Assembly (NCBI GenBank): GCA_034522055.1
Contig: JAXHLS010000006.1
Location: 608,116-672,115 of the forward strand
Direction of reading: 5' to 3'
Source: Gammaproteobacteria bacterium
GTDB taxonomy: Bacteria; Pseudomonadota; Gammaproteobacteria; JAABTG01
Length of the DNA stretch: 64,000 nucleotides
Below the pieces are notes generated by a model that was given only the letters and a program-made list of their open reading frames with translations, was not told the origin of the DNA and searched no databases. Below, one piece after another: positions 1-7,652 of the stretch. Made by a program: the position numbers and the translations under genes. Each line of letters begins with the position of its first letter. Position 1 is the first letter of the stretch.

Positions 1-584
1 CCGTCCATGGCGCGGGCCGTGGCGTAGTCATGGAAATGGCTGAGGTCGGAACTCACCACGATGAGGGTCTCCGGCCCGCCCCACAGGCGTTTGAGCACCT
101 CGGATACCTGCTCCGCCGAGGCCTCCCCCACCACCAGCGGTACCAGGGTGAAGTCCTCCAGGAGGGTCTGCAGGAAGGGCAGATGAACCTCCAGGCTGTG
201 TTCCTGGGCGTGGGCCTCGTCGAGGACGCCCACCCAGGGCAGATCCGCGAGTTCGTCCATGGCCGCCCGGTCCAGCGCCACGGCCCCCAGGGGTGTCACG
301 AATTCGTCGGCGCTCGACAGGGCGATGCCCCGGAAGGGCACGCGGTGGCTCGGTCCCAGCAGCACTACCCGCCGGATGGTCTTGCCCAGGGGGGCGATGC
401 GGGCATAGATGCGGGCGGCCACGGGGCCTGAATAGACATAACCCGCGTGGGGCGCCACCAGGGCCTTGGGGGGCGTGCCGTCGGCCCCGGCCGCGGCCAG
501 ATAGCCCTCCACGGTGCGGCGCAGCTCATCGGGATCTGCGGTGTAGAAGGTGCCGGCCACGGCCGGCTGTCGTTGGATTGTCAT
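1..584 (-). CDS. amrB: AmmeMemoRadiSam system protein B (MEMO1 family), 3' end cut by window edge
   Basis: Reverse-strand frame starting at an ATG at 584 and still open at base 1, so the C-terminus is missing. The translation begins MTIQRQPAVAGTFYTADPDE and carries the MEMO-family signatures VAPHAGYVYSG near residue 45, HAQEHSLEVHLPFLQ near residue 125 and SSDLSHFHDY near residue 175. MEMO proteins are related to class III extradiol dioxygenases, but the reaction in bacteria is not established. It is divergent from the partner radical-SAM gene only 85 bp away, which supports the family call. No Shine-Dalgarno sequence is strong here. Confidence 0.88.
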   Translation of the reverse strand, partial: MTIQRQPAVAGTFYTADPDELRRTVEGYLAAAGADGTPPKALVAPHAGYVYSGPVAARIYARIAPLGKTIRRVVLLGPSHRVPFRGIALSSADEFVTPLGAVALDRAAMDELADLPWVGVLDEAHAQEHSLEVHLPFLQTLLEDFTLVPLVVGEASAEQVSEVLKRLWGGPETLIVVSSDLSHFHDYATARAMD

Positions 585-669
585 AACGCAATTCCCATCT
601 TGTACATGCCTACTAAAATTATAGATAGAGACAACCACTTCGCAGGAGTGTTGCGTAGGAGCAGGAAGA

Positions 670-1785
670 ATGACCACAGAGGCAGCCGAGATCAGATTGA
701 ATGATCCGGGGGTGGTGCCCACCCGGTTCTGGCACGAACTCGAGGACGGGCGGATCCAGTGTGATGTCTGCCCCCGCTACTGCAAGCTGCACGAGGGCCA
801 GCGCGGCCTGTGCTTCGTGCGCGCCCGGGTGGAGAACCAGGTGGTGCTCACCAGCTACGGGCGCTCCAGCGGCTTCTGCGTCGACCCCATCGAGAAGAAA
901 CCCCTCAATCATTTCCTGCCCGGCACGCCGGTGCTGTCCTTCGGCACCGCCGGCTGCAACCTGGCCTGCAAGTTCTGTCAGAACTGGGACATGAGCAAGT
1001 CCCGCGAGCTGGACACCCTGATGGACCAGGCAGAACCCGAGACCCTGGCCAGCGCCGCGCGGGCCCTCGGGTGTCGCAGCATCGCCTTCACCTACAACGA
1101 CCCGGTGATCTTCCTCGAATACGCCGTGGATACCGCCCGGGCCTGCCATGAGGTCGGCATCAAGTCCGTGGCCGTCACCGCAGGCTACGTGGCCGAAGAG
1201 GTGCGACGGGAGTTCTTCCAGCACATGGACGCCGCCAACGTGGACCTCAAAGCCTTCACGGACCGCTTCTATCACCGGGTGTGCGGCGGCCGCCTCGAGC
1301 CGGTGCTGGACACCCTGCGCTACCTCAGGCACGACACCGACGTGTGGATGGAACTCACCACCCTGCTCATCCCGGGCGAGAACGACTCCCCGGAGGAACT
1401 CGACCAGATGACGCGCTGGGTAGTCGAGGAACTGGGGCCGGACGTGCCCATGCATTTCACCGCCTTCCATCCCGACTGGAAGATGATGGACATACCCCCG
1501 ACCCCGTTGTCCACCCTGGAGCAGGCCCGCGAGATCGCCCTCGCCAACGGCGTACGCTACGCCTATACGGGTAATGTCCACGACAAGGCCGGCGAGAGCA
1601 CCTATTGTCACGGCTGCGGCCAGCGTCTCATCGGCCGGGACTGGTACGAGTTGTCTGAATGGAACCTCACGGCGGACGGCCGCTGTAAGCGCTGCGGCAC
1701 GCCCTGCGCCGGCGTCTTCGAGGCCGAGCCCGGCCAGTGGGGCTCCCGGCGCCAACCCGTGCGGCTGGCGGACTTCCGGCCATGA
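670..1785 (+). CDS. amrS: AmmeMemoRadiSam system radical SAM enzyme
   Basis: 371 aa. The radical-SAM cluster motif CNLACKFC (CxxxCxxC) lies at about residues 95-102, preceded by SFGTAG. An N-terminal Cys cluster (CDVCPRYCKLHEGQRGLC) and a C-terminal zinc-ribbon-like part (CHGCGQ, CKRCGTPC) are typical of this PflA-like family. Start at ATG 670 follows a purine-rich GGAGCAGGAAG. It is divergent from the MEMO-type gene; the pair (with an AMMECR1 protein that is not in view) defines the AmmeMemoRadiSam system, whose substrate is unknown. Length is normal and no defect is visible. Confidence 0.93.
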   Translation: MTTEAAEIRLNDPGVVPTRFWHELEDGRIQCDVCPRYCKLHEGQRGLCFVRARVENQVVLTSYGRSSGFCVDPIEKKPLNHFLPGTPVLSFGTAGCNLACKFCQNWDMSKSRELDTLMDQAEPETLASAARALGCRSIAFTYNDPVIFLEYAVDTARACHEVGIKSVAVTAGYVAEEVRREFFQHMDAANVDLKAFTDRFYHRVCGGRLEPVLDTLRYLRHDTDVWMELTTLLIPGENDSPEELDQMTRWVVEELGPDVPMHFTAFHPDWKMMDIPPTPLSTLEQAREIALANGVRYAYTGNVHDKAGESTYCHGCGQRLIGRDWYELSEWNLTADGRCKRCGTPCAGVFEAEPGQWGSRRQPVRLADFRP

Positions 1786-1873
1786 GGTCCAGCCCGGGGT
1801 GTTCTGCCATGAAATGAAAGGTTGAGCATGGTTGATGGCGAAAGTTAATCGGAGTATTCTTATGGACTTCAGG

Positions 1874-1950
1874 TGCGGGGTGGAGCAGTCTGGCAGCTCG
1901 TCGGGCTCATAACCCGAAGGTCGCAGGTTCAAATCCTGCCCCCGCTACCA
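1874..1950 (+). tRNA. tRNA-fMet (CAT), CCA encoded
   Basis: Full cloverleaf of 77 nt. The D arm has GAGC/GCTC. The anticodon stem TCGGG/CCCGA carries three consecutive G:C pairs around a CAT anticodon, which is the hallmark of the initiator. The T arm is GCAGG/CCTGC and the 3' end is CCA. The acceptor stem pairs GCGGGG with CCCCGC, leaving position 1 opposite position 72 unpaired (T opposite T). An unpaired 1:72 is expected for an initiator, but C:A is the usual combination. Confidence 0.95.
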
Positions 1951-1960
1951 CCTTCCAAAG

Positions 1961-1995
1961 ACGCCCCTGGGCCACGCCGGCCCAGGGGCGTTTTG
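1961..1995 (+). terminator. Rho-independent terminator of tRNA-fMet
   Basis: A 13-bp perfect inverted repeat (1961-1973 with 1979-1991) with a 5-nt loop, followed by TTTT and a further T-rich stretch. It lies 10 bp after the tRNA CCA end. Confidence 0.85.
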
Positions 1996-2029
1996 CTTTG
2001 TCTCCGGGCTCAGGCTTGGCAACCCCGGC

Positions 2030-2055
2030 GAAGGTCGCAGGTTCAAATCCTGCCC
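2030..2055 (+). repeat. 3' fragment of the initiator tRNA (possible attachment-site footprint)
   Basis: Twenty-six bases repeat the 3' half of the tRNA gene: the end of the anticodon stem, the whole T arm and the start of the acceptor strand (1916-1941). No D arm or anticodon is present, so this is not a second gene. Duplicated tRNA 3' ends are classic products of tyrosine-recombinase integration at a tRNA. No integrase is seen here, so the element is gone or was elsewhere. Confidence 0.7.
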
Positions 2056-2058
2056 CGG

Positions 2059-2172
2059 CACCCAGACCTCACGGGCAAAGTAGTGCAGCAGATCGAGATG
2101 GCGGCTGCGGGTGAGGAAAATCAGCGGGGAGGCGTCGATGATCGCGGCAGCTGCCGTCTGCGGTTCAGCCAC
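2059..2172 (-). pseudogene. PIN-domain toxin (DUF3368-like), only N-terminus left
   Basis: Reverse frame from GTG 2172 reads VAEPQTAAAAIIDASPLIFL and continues to EVWVP, the first strand-helix unit of a PIN ribonuclease with its first catalytic Asp (IIDASP). The coding sequence stops abruptly where the tRNA 3' fragment begins, so about three quarters of the domain, including the remaining acidic residues, is missing. The GTG overlaps the stop of the upstream antitoxin frame (GTGGCTGA), the usual coupling for such pairs. Non-functional. Confidence 0.65.
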
Positions 2173-2365
2173 GCGCCAGCTCGCGGTCCAAATCCTCGAA
2201 ATCCACGCTGAACGAGTCCTTGCCCAAGCGTGCCAGCGCCAGCAGGAAATCGGTGCGATCCAAGCCGGCGATCTCGGCCGCTGCCTCCTGAGAGATACGG
2301 CCCTGGCTGTACCATTGCACGGCGGCCGGCGCCAGGGGCGGGGCATCGTCTCCAGGCCGCCCCAA
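2165..2365 (-). pseudogene. UPF0175-family antitoxin, N-terminally shortened
   Basis: 66 aa. The core QWYSQGRISQEAAAEIAGL, then a DRTDFLLALARLGKDSFSVD-type stretch, matches the helix-turn-helix half of UPF0175 antitoxins, which commonly pair with DUF3368 PIN toxins. Family members are around 80-90 aa; roughly 20-30 N-terminal residues are missing or replaced by a proline-rich leader. It sits directly upstream of the truncated PIN frame on the same strand. Probably a decaying antitoxin. Confidence 0.6.
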
Positions 2366-2756
2366 GCTTGTGATGATCGGCCCGGCGGCGAAGCCTTGCT
2401 ATATTGCGAGCCGTGGAACGCGGGTCAACTAGAGCCTGCGCCGTCACCTCGAGCCTGCCGCGACACCCTATCTGATCGAGAGGTTCGGCCTTCGCCGGGA
2501 CTGCGCCCATGGGCTCGGCCTGCCGCCCACCGCCCTGGGGTGGGGCAGACCATTGCCCGCCGCGGCCGGCCTGTGGCCCGCGGCGGCGGCCCGTCGATGA
2601 TGGCGTGGCGGATTCGGCCCGGCAGCTCCCCCAATCCCGTCCGGCGAGGGCTGGCCGTTTGGCGGTATGAGAATCGTTCACCCTCTAGAAGACGAATCGC
2701 CGAGGGGGCTCGGCTCCATGGATGAATCGCCGAGGGGGCTCGGTTCCTACCGGGGG
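2366..2756. other. gene-poor stretch with short tandem duplication
   Basis: No frame here has a recognisable product. The only structure seen is a 20-bp exact direct repeat (GAATCGCCGAGGGGGCTCGG at 2694-2713 and 2724-2743, 30-bp period), each unit containing the inverted repeat CCGAG/CTCGG. Confidence 0.5.
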
Positions 2757-2761
2757 GGTAC

Positions 2762-2859
2762 GATTTGCGATGTAGGAGGCCAGCCCTCTGGCCAATCTCA
2801 TCCCGGTCCTGATGGAGCGACCGGACCATGTCTATCTGGTGTGCTCGGCGGACAGGTGA
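2762..2859 (+). pseudogene. scrap resembling the N-terminus of a DUF1887/Card1-type CARF protein
   Basis: Conceptual translation in two frames gives TICDVGGQP, then LANLIPVLMERPDHVYLVCS, ending at a stop at 2857. That layout (hydrophobic strand, G/S-x-QP, NLIPVL, PD-x-V-x-L-V-x-S) is what I know from the start of Card1/DUF1887 cyclic-oligoadenylate-sensing proteins. A one-base frameshift after GGQP and the early stop show that it is dead. The fragment is short, so the family call is tentative. Confidence 0.4.
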
Positions 2860-2887
2860 GTGGTTTCTGTTGGCTCGGCCTCCCTGC

Positions 2888-3013
2888 GGCTTGACCCTCC
2901 CCCTAACCGGCAGCCGGCTGGCATTGGGCACCTGGCAGGGCATCTACCTGCGCGAGCACCGGGACGGGGCTGATGGCGCGCGCGTTGTGGCTACCTTGCA
3001 GGGGCAGTGGTAG
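2888..3013 (+). pseudogene. C-terminal scrap of a YjbQ (UPF0047) family protein
   Basis: The frame reads LTLPLTGSRLALGTWQGIYL then REHRDG..RVVATLQG before a stop at 3013. GRLALGTWQGI(W/Y)L-EHRD is the conserved C-terminal block of YjbQ/UPF0047 proteins. Everything upstream of this block is absent; the frame runs back into the Card1-like scrap. A relic only. Confidence 0.6.
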
Positions 3014-3134
3014 TGGTTGTATTGCCGGCGGTGAACCAAGCTGGCAGGATAAGCAAAAGTAAGCGAATTTTTGCATGCGCACATAAACACTCACTAGCTT
3101 GAAAACAGTAGCTTTGTCCCCACCTAACTCTCAT

Positions 3135-3180
3135 GGCGATACGCGCCGTCCAAGATGATGAAGGAAGAGCGCGTATCGCC
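3135..3180. repeat. 12-bp perfect inverted repeat
   Basis: GGCGATACGCGC at 3135-3146 and its exact reverse complement at 3169-3180, 22 bp apart, upstream of lemA. A second short hairpin (CCCTCTCCC/GGGAGAGGG, about 3190-3210) follows at once. No T-tract. Function unknown. Confidence 0.6.
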
Positions 3181-3314
3181 TTGTTCGTTCCCTCTCCCAA
3201 AGGGAGAGGGTGAGTTCGTGCTTCGCGACTTTCACGTTAAGCGTAGTTCGATGCTTCCGCCTACGGGCCGGGCATCTCCCCTTCTTCATGCAACCACCTA
3301 CGGCACAGAGCACT

Positions 3315-3932
3315 ATGGGAATCCTTCACAAACCCTTTCAACAACGGACGTTCTGGCAGTTGACGTCGCTGATGGCGCTGGTTTTGTTACTCAGTGGCTG
3401 TGGGATCAATAACATTCCCACGTATGATGAGAGAGTCACCGCCGCCTGGGCCCAGGTGGAAAACCAATACCAGCGCCGCGCCGACCTGATTCCCAACCTG
3501 GTGGAAACCGTCAAGGGTTTCGCGGCCCAGGAGCAGGAAACCCTGACGGCGGTCATTGAGGCGCGCTCCAGGGCCACGTCGATCCAGGTGGACGAGAGCA
3601 TTCTCAATAATCCCGAGAAGCTGCAGCAGTTCCAGCAGGCCCAGGGTGAGCTGAGCAGCGCCCTGAGCCGCCTGATGGCGGTGTCCGAGCGTTACCCGGA
3701 CCTGAAGTCGAACCAGAACTTTCTGGTCTTGCAGTCACAGCTTGAAGGCACGGAGAACCGAATTGCCGTGGCGCGGCGGGATTTCATTCAGGCGGTGGAG
3801 CGCTACAACACCGAACTGCGTACCTTCCCGGGGAAAATCTGGCACAGCCTCCTGTATAGCGATCTAGAGCCTCGCGCCAACTTTGAAGCCACCACGGAAA
3901 ATGCGGAAGACGCACCGGCAGTGCAATTCTGA
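3315..3932 (+). CDS. LemA family lipoprotein
   Basis: 205 aa. The chosen ATG gives a lipoprotein signal MGILHKPFQQRTFWQLTSLM then ALVLLLSGC, with lipobox Cys at residue 28. The LemA core follows: YDERVTAAWAQVENQYQRRA, DLIPNLVETVKGFA and a long coiled-coil-like helix (ELSSALSRLMAVSERYPDLK). Known LemA proteins are helical membrane-anchored proteins of uncertain function, often next to TPM/YgcG proteins, as here. The stop overlaps the next ATG (TGATG), so translation is coupled. Confidence 0.9.
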   Translation: MGILHKPFQQRTFWQLTSLMALVLLLSGCGINNIPTYDERVTAAWAQVENQYQRRADLIPNLVETVKGFAAQEQETLTAVIEARSRATSIQVDESILNNPEKLQQFQQAQGELSSALSRLMAVSERYPDLKSNQNFLVLQSQLEGTENRIAVARRDFIQAVERYNTELRTFPGKIWHSLLYSDLEPRANFEATTENAEDAPAVQF

Positions 3933-4693
3933 TGGCTGCGTTGCTCCGCCGAAGTCTGCTGCTGGCGTTACTGCTGCTGCTCCCGGCCACCGTTTGGGCC
4001 CAGTCTACACCGGAGTTTCCCGAACTGACTGGTCGCGTGGTGGACCAGGCGGAGATGCTTTCTCCGGAAGTGGAAGCGCGCCTGAGCCAGATGCTTCAGG
4101 TTCACGAGCAGGCCAGTACCGAACAGGTTGTGGTGGTCACCTTGCCGAACCTGCAGGGTTTTCCGATAGAGGATTTTGGCTATCAGCTGGGCAGGCACTG
4201 GGGTATCGGTCAGGAGGGCGAGGATAACGGCGCCCTGCTGATCGTGGCGCGGGATGAACGCGAGGTTCGCATAGAAGTGGGCTATGGCCTTGAAGGCCGG
4301 CTCACCGATGCCGACTCCTCTGTCATCATCAATCGCGTGATCACCCCGGCTTTCCGTCAGGGGGATTTTCAGGCCGGTATCGTCAACGGCGCCGCCGCCA
4401 TGATCCAGGTGCTTGGCGGCAAGCCCATGGCGGTTCCCCAGGGTCAGCAGCCCCGTGCAGCCCAGGAAAAGCCCGATGCCGGCTTGGTGGGGCTGATGTT
4501 TATCGGCATGCTGGCGGTGGTGTTCTTTATTGGCAGTCGCGGTGGCCGTGGTGGGCGCGGGGGCGCTGCCCTGGTCGGCGCGGCTCTGCTTGGTGCCGCC
4601 ATGGGCGGTCGTGGCGGTGGCGGCTTCGGTGGTGGTGGTTTTGGCGGCGGCGGTGGCGGCTTTGGCGGTGGCGGTGCCTCCGGTGGCTGGTAA
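3932..4693 (+). CDS. TPM-domain (YgcG-like) protein with Gly-rich tail
   Basis: 253 aa. Cleavable signal (LLLALLLLLPATVWAQ), then a TPM domain at about residues 28-150 (GRVVDQAEMLSPEVEARLSQ; GQEGEDNGALLIVARDERE; RIEVGYGLEG). A transmembrane helix (GLMFIGMLAVVFFIG, about 185-200) comes next, then an extremely Gly-rich C-terminus after GRGGRGG that ends in SGGW. This matches YgcG-type proteins, with the TPM domain in the periplasm. Middle gene of a three-gene operon. Confidence 0.88.
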   Translation: MAALLRRSLLLALLLLLPATVWAQSTPEFPELTGRVVDQAEMLSPEVEARLSQMLQVHEQASTEQVVVVTLPNLQGFPIEDFGYQLGRHWGIGQEGEDNGALLIVARDEREVRIEVGYGLEGRLTDADSSVIINRVITPAFRQGDFQAGIVNGAAAMIQVLGGKPMAVPQGQQPRAAQEKPDAGLVGLMFIGMLAVVFFIGSRGGRGGRGGAALVGAALLGAAMGGRGGGGFGGGGFGGGGGGFGGGGASGGW

Positions 4694-4753
4694 CTCCGCA
4701 TTGGTATTCGCGGGCGCTGAACTCCCTTAGCTGACAATGAGAACCACAGAATC

Positions 4754-5371
4754 ATGACATTACTAAGCAAAAGGGATCAGGAAGCCGTTACCGCTGCCAT
4801 CAACGAGGTGGAACGGCAAACCGACGCCGAACTGGTCACCGTGTTGACGGCCCAGTCCGACAACTACGCCTATATCCCCTTACTCTGGGCCGGCATCCTG
4901 GCGTTGCTGATGCCGGGTATTGGCAATTACTTCGGCGGCTGGTTCGGTGCCGACATGCTGTTGCTGGTGCAGTGGGGTACTTTCATTCTGCTCAGCTTGC
5001 TGTTCCGAGTGCCCGGCATCAACACCCGCCTGATTCCCCGGCAGGTGCGTTACTGGCGGGCCTCCAACCTGGCGCGGCGGCAGTTCCTGGAGCAGAACCT
5101 GCATCATACCGATGGCGCCACCGGCATGCTGATCTTCGTCTCTGAGGCGGAGCGCTATGTGGAGATCCTGGTGGACCAGGGCATTGCTGACGTCCTGGAC
5201 GACTCGGTATGGGAAGACATAGTGGCGGACTTTACTGCCAGGGTGCGCCAGGGCCAGACCCGGCAGGGATTTCTCGACTGCATTGCTGCCTGCGGCAAGC
5301 TCCTGAAAGAGCACGTACCCGCCACCCACGAACGCAACGAACTGCCCAATCACCTGGTGATCCTGCCATAA
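4754..5371 (+). CDS. TPM-domain membrane protein
   Basis: 205 aa, no signal peptide. The N-terminal helix EAVTAAINEVERQTDAELVT matches the TPM fold start. Two hydrophobic segments (YIPLLWAGILALLMPGIG; LLLVQWGTFILLSLLF) interrupt it, then the rest of the domain (TGMLIFVSEAERYVEILVDQ; VWEDIVADFTARV) follows. It resembles the second TPM paralogue typically found after LemA-YgcG. Spacing to the upstream gene is 60 bp. Confidence 0.8.
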   Translation: MTLLSKRDQEAVTAAINEVERQTDAELVTVLTAQSDNYAYIPLLWAGILALLMPGIGNYFGGWFGADMLLLVQWGTFILLSLLFRVPGINTRLIPRQVRYWRASNLARRQFLEQNLHHTDGATGMLIFVSEAERYVEILVDQGIADVLDDSVWEDIVADFTARVRQGQTRQGFLDCIAACGKLLKEHVPATHERNELPNHLVILP

Positions 5372-5407
5372 CCACGACGGCGGCCAGATGGCTGCCTCGT
5401 GGTCTTT
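5371..5407 (+). terminator. imperfect terminator after the LemA-TPM operon
   Basis: ACCACGA at 5371 pairs with TCGTGGT (5397-5403) and inner GGCGGCC pairs imperfectly with GGCTGCC. A weak CTTT follows. It starts at the stop codon of the last TPM gene. Confidence 0.45.
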
Positions 5408-5587
5408 ACTCGACACCCTGATAACCGATGAGTGGCTGACCCAGGCGTTTACGCACCTGGTGCTCATAAGCGCGGCGTACAATCTCAACAGAACCCTCGG
5501 GGGTTAGCTTGCGTCCGGTGGCCGACCAAACCGGAGCTGCCGCAAACATAGAGAAGAGGATCCAGCAGTAGCGAGGAGAAGAACGGC

Positions 5588-6949
5588 ATGAAGAACTACG
5601 ACGTCATTTTGATCGGAACGGGACAGGCGACGGGAACTATGCTTTCGGTCTTTCTCGAGATGGGTAAGTCCGTTGCGACCGTGGAAAAGGAGCGAGTCGG
5701 AGGCACCTGCGTCAATTGGGGATGCACACCCACGAAGACCCTTGTCGCCGGGGCCCGGGTGGCGCATATGGTTGGCCGGGCGGGAGATTTCGGCATCGAA
5801 GTTTCCGAGTTCAGAATCAACTTCGCTAAGGTGATGGAGCGGCAGAAGAAGAACCGGGAGAGTTCCAGCACCGGCTTCGAGCAGTGGCTCAGGGAGGCCA
5901 CCGACTTCTACAAAGGCGAGGCGAAGTTTACGGGCGCTCATGAAGTACAGGTGGGGGACGAGACGATTTGGGGAGAGACGATCTACATCCATACCGGTGC
6001 CACCGCCCGAATTCCCCCGATCCCTGGTATCGAAAGCGTGGACTACCTCGACAACAAGGGCATTCTCAGTCTCGACGAATTGCCGGAACATCTCATCGTC
6101 GTGGGCGGCAGCTACGTGGGTCTCGAGTTCAGCCAAATCTTCCGTCGTTTCGGTAGCAAGGTTACCGTTCTCGAGCGCGGTCCCCGAATCATGTCTCGGG
6201 AGGACGAGGACGTCGCGGCGGAAGCGAGCCGGATCCTCACCGGCGAAGGGATAGAGATTCTGCACAACGTGCAGGTGGAGTCGGTTTCCCCGGAGGGCGG
6301 AGTGACGGTGAGTGCAACGGTGGGCGGCAAGAAGAGAGCAATCACCGGCTCCCATATTCTCCTTGCTACCGGGCGGGTTCCCCTAACAGAGGCGCTCAAT
6401 TTACCCGCCGCCGGCGTTGAGGTAAACGAGCCGGGCTTTATCAGGGTAAACGAGTATCTCCAGACGACCACCCCCCACATTTACGCGGTGGGCGATGTCA
6501 ACGGCGGTGGCGCCTTTACCCACACGTCCGTTCACGACGGGCAGATTATCGTTAAGAATCTCAAAGGAGAGAACTGGCGTCAGAGTGACCGCATCCCGGT
6601 CTACTCCATGTTTATCGATCCTCCCATGGGCCGAGTCGGCATGAGTGAAATCCAGGCGAAGCAGAGTGGCCGGGAGATACTCAAGGGTACCATGGCGATG
6701 AGCAGCATCAATCGCGCCCGGGAAAAGGACGAGACCGGCGGACTGGTTAAGGTGCTTGTGGACGCGAAGACCGGGCAACTTCTGGGAGCGACCGTCTTCG
6801 GAACCGGCGGAGACGAAGTGATCAACATGTTCGCCTCCTGGATGTACACTCACCTCCCCTACACGGAGTTTCAAAAGGCGGTTCTGGTCCATCCAACCGT
6901 CTCGGAACTGATGCCATACGTATTCGAAAACCTGGAGCCCATCGGGTAG
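5588..6949 (+). CDS. FAD-dependent pyridine nucleotide-disulfide oxidoreductase (mercuric reductase/dihydrolipoyl dehydrogenase-like)
   Basis: 453 aa. FAD-binding N-terminus (VILIGTGQATGT), redox-active disulfide GGTCVNWGCTPTKT at about residue 40, NAD(P) motif VVGGSYVGLEF near 172, FAD motif YAVGDVNGGGAFTH near 300, and a C-terminal dimerisation domain with the active-site base motif HPTVSELMP. The disulfide spacing fits class I flavin disulfide reductases. No MerA metal-binding HMA domain and no neighbouring lipoyl complex are present, so the substrate is unknown. The gene stands alone, with weak intergenic sequence on both sides. Confidence 0.85.
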   Translation: MKNYDVILIGTGQATGTMLSVFLEMGKSVATVEKERVGGTCVNWGCTPTKTLVAGARVAHMVGRAGDFGIEVSEFRINFAKVMERQKKNRESSSTGFEQWLREATDFYKGEAKFTGAHEVQVGDETIWGETIYIHTGATARIPPIPGIESVDYLDNKGILSLDELPEHLIVVGGSYVGLEFSQIFRRFGSKVTVLERGPRIMSREDEDVAAEASRILTGEGIEILHNVQVESVSPEGGVTVSATVGGKKRAITGSHILLATGRVPLTEALNLPAAGVEVNEPGFIRVNEYLQTTTPHIYAVGDVNGGGAFTHTSVHDGQIIVKNLKGENWRQSDRIPVYSMFIDPPMGRVGMSEIQAKQSGREILKGTMAMSSINRAREKDETGGLVKVLVDAKTGQLLGATVFGTGGDEVINMFASWMYTHLPYTEFQKAVLVHPTVSELMPYVFENLEPIG

Positions 6950-7130
6950 TTAAAGTTTTTACTCTCATCCTGCGTCTAGGCGGCGACGGTCGCGCCGCGG
7001 TGGTCCACGCCGTGAACTACGAGCCCCCATGCCGGACCTAGAGGCCATTTCCAGGTCTGGCCGCTGCCGTCTGGTGCTCATCAGCCTCGGCATCTTTCCG
7101 GGCGGCTGGCGGGGTTTTTCCGCAACGAAT
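6950..7130. other. intergenic, nothing recognised
   Basis: No convincing frame, RNA gene or terminator seen between the reductase and the long repeat. Confidence 0.5.
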
Positions 7131-7447
7131 AACAGGCTCTCGCCAAGAACGCGAAGAACGCCAAGAAAGCTTCAGCTTATCGTTTTTCGTTGTATTCGTG
7201 GCCTGTTCGCTGTTGATCAAAAAGTACTATCTCTCACGGAGGCACTTCAGGCACAGAGCACTGAGATTATGGGCCTTACCAAGCCTGTCTTGTGTCGAGG
7301 GTGCTCAATATCCCGCGGCCCCGGGGGCAAGACGAACGGCATTCAGTGTCAAGCATTCAGTGTCAAGGATGATCCTAACTTGGCGCTCTTGGCGACTTGG
7401 CGAGAGGAAATTCTCCTCTCTACACCCACGAATTCTGCTAACGAGCC
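7131..7447 (+). repeat. left arm of a long dispersed inverted repeat (partner at 59021-59252)
   Basis: Both ends of this 317-bp segment match the reverse complement of 59021-59252. The left end is AACAGGCTCTCGCCAAGAAC plus GCGAAGAACGCCA and AAGCTTCAGCTTAT. The middle shares CAATATCCCG(C/T)GGCCCCGG and ACGAACGGC. The right end shares CTTGGCGACTTGGCGAGAGG and CGAATTCTGCT. This copy has about 100 extra bp inside (around 7205-7300). No transposase frame is present. It looks like a non-autonomous mobile unit or intergenic repeat family. Confidence 0.8.
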
Positions 7448-7652
7448 AGATCAAGAACTAAGGAGGCAGCACGGTGACGTATTCACCGTCGGAGGATTTC
7501 CACCCTTCGCCGGTGGCGGTCTGCCCCACACCACTTCTGCCGGAGGCCTCGACAAGGCTGAGGCAGGCAGCTCACATCCGAACGACAATAAGCGGTTGTC
7601 TCTTTCGCGCAATTTCGGTCTTTCGCGGTTACCGGTTTTTTGCCGTATCGCC
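7448..7652. other. intergenic, no supported gene
   Basis: A GTG at about 7474 has an AAGGAGG upstream, but the frame that follows has no recognisable protein and runs antisense into the GntR gene. I do not call it. Confidence 0.4.

Noticed and set aside
2030-2055. Second initiator tRNA gene
   Set aside because: Only the T arm and flanks are present; no D arm or anticodon.
5588-6949. Mercuric reductase or mer operon
   Set aside because: No HMA domain, no C-terminal Cys pair and no merR/T/P neighbours; only the general disulfide-reductase signature is supported.
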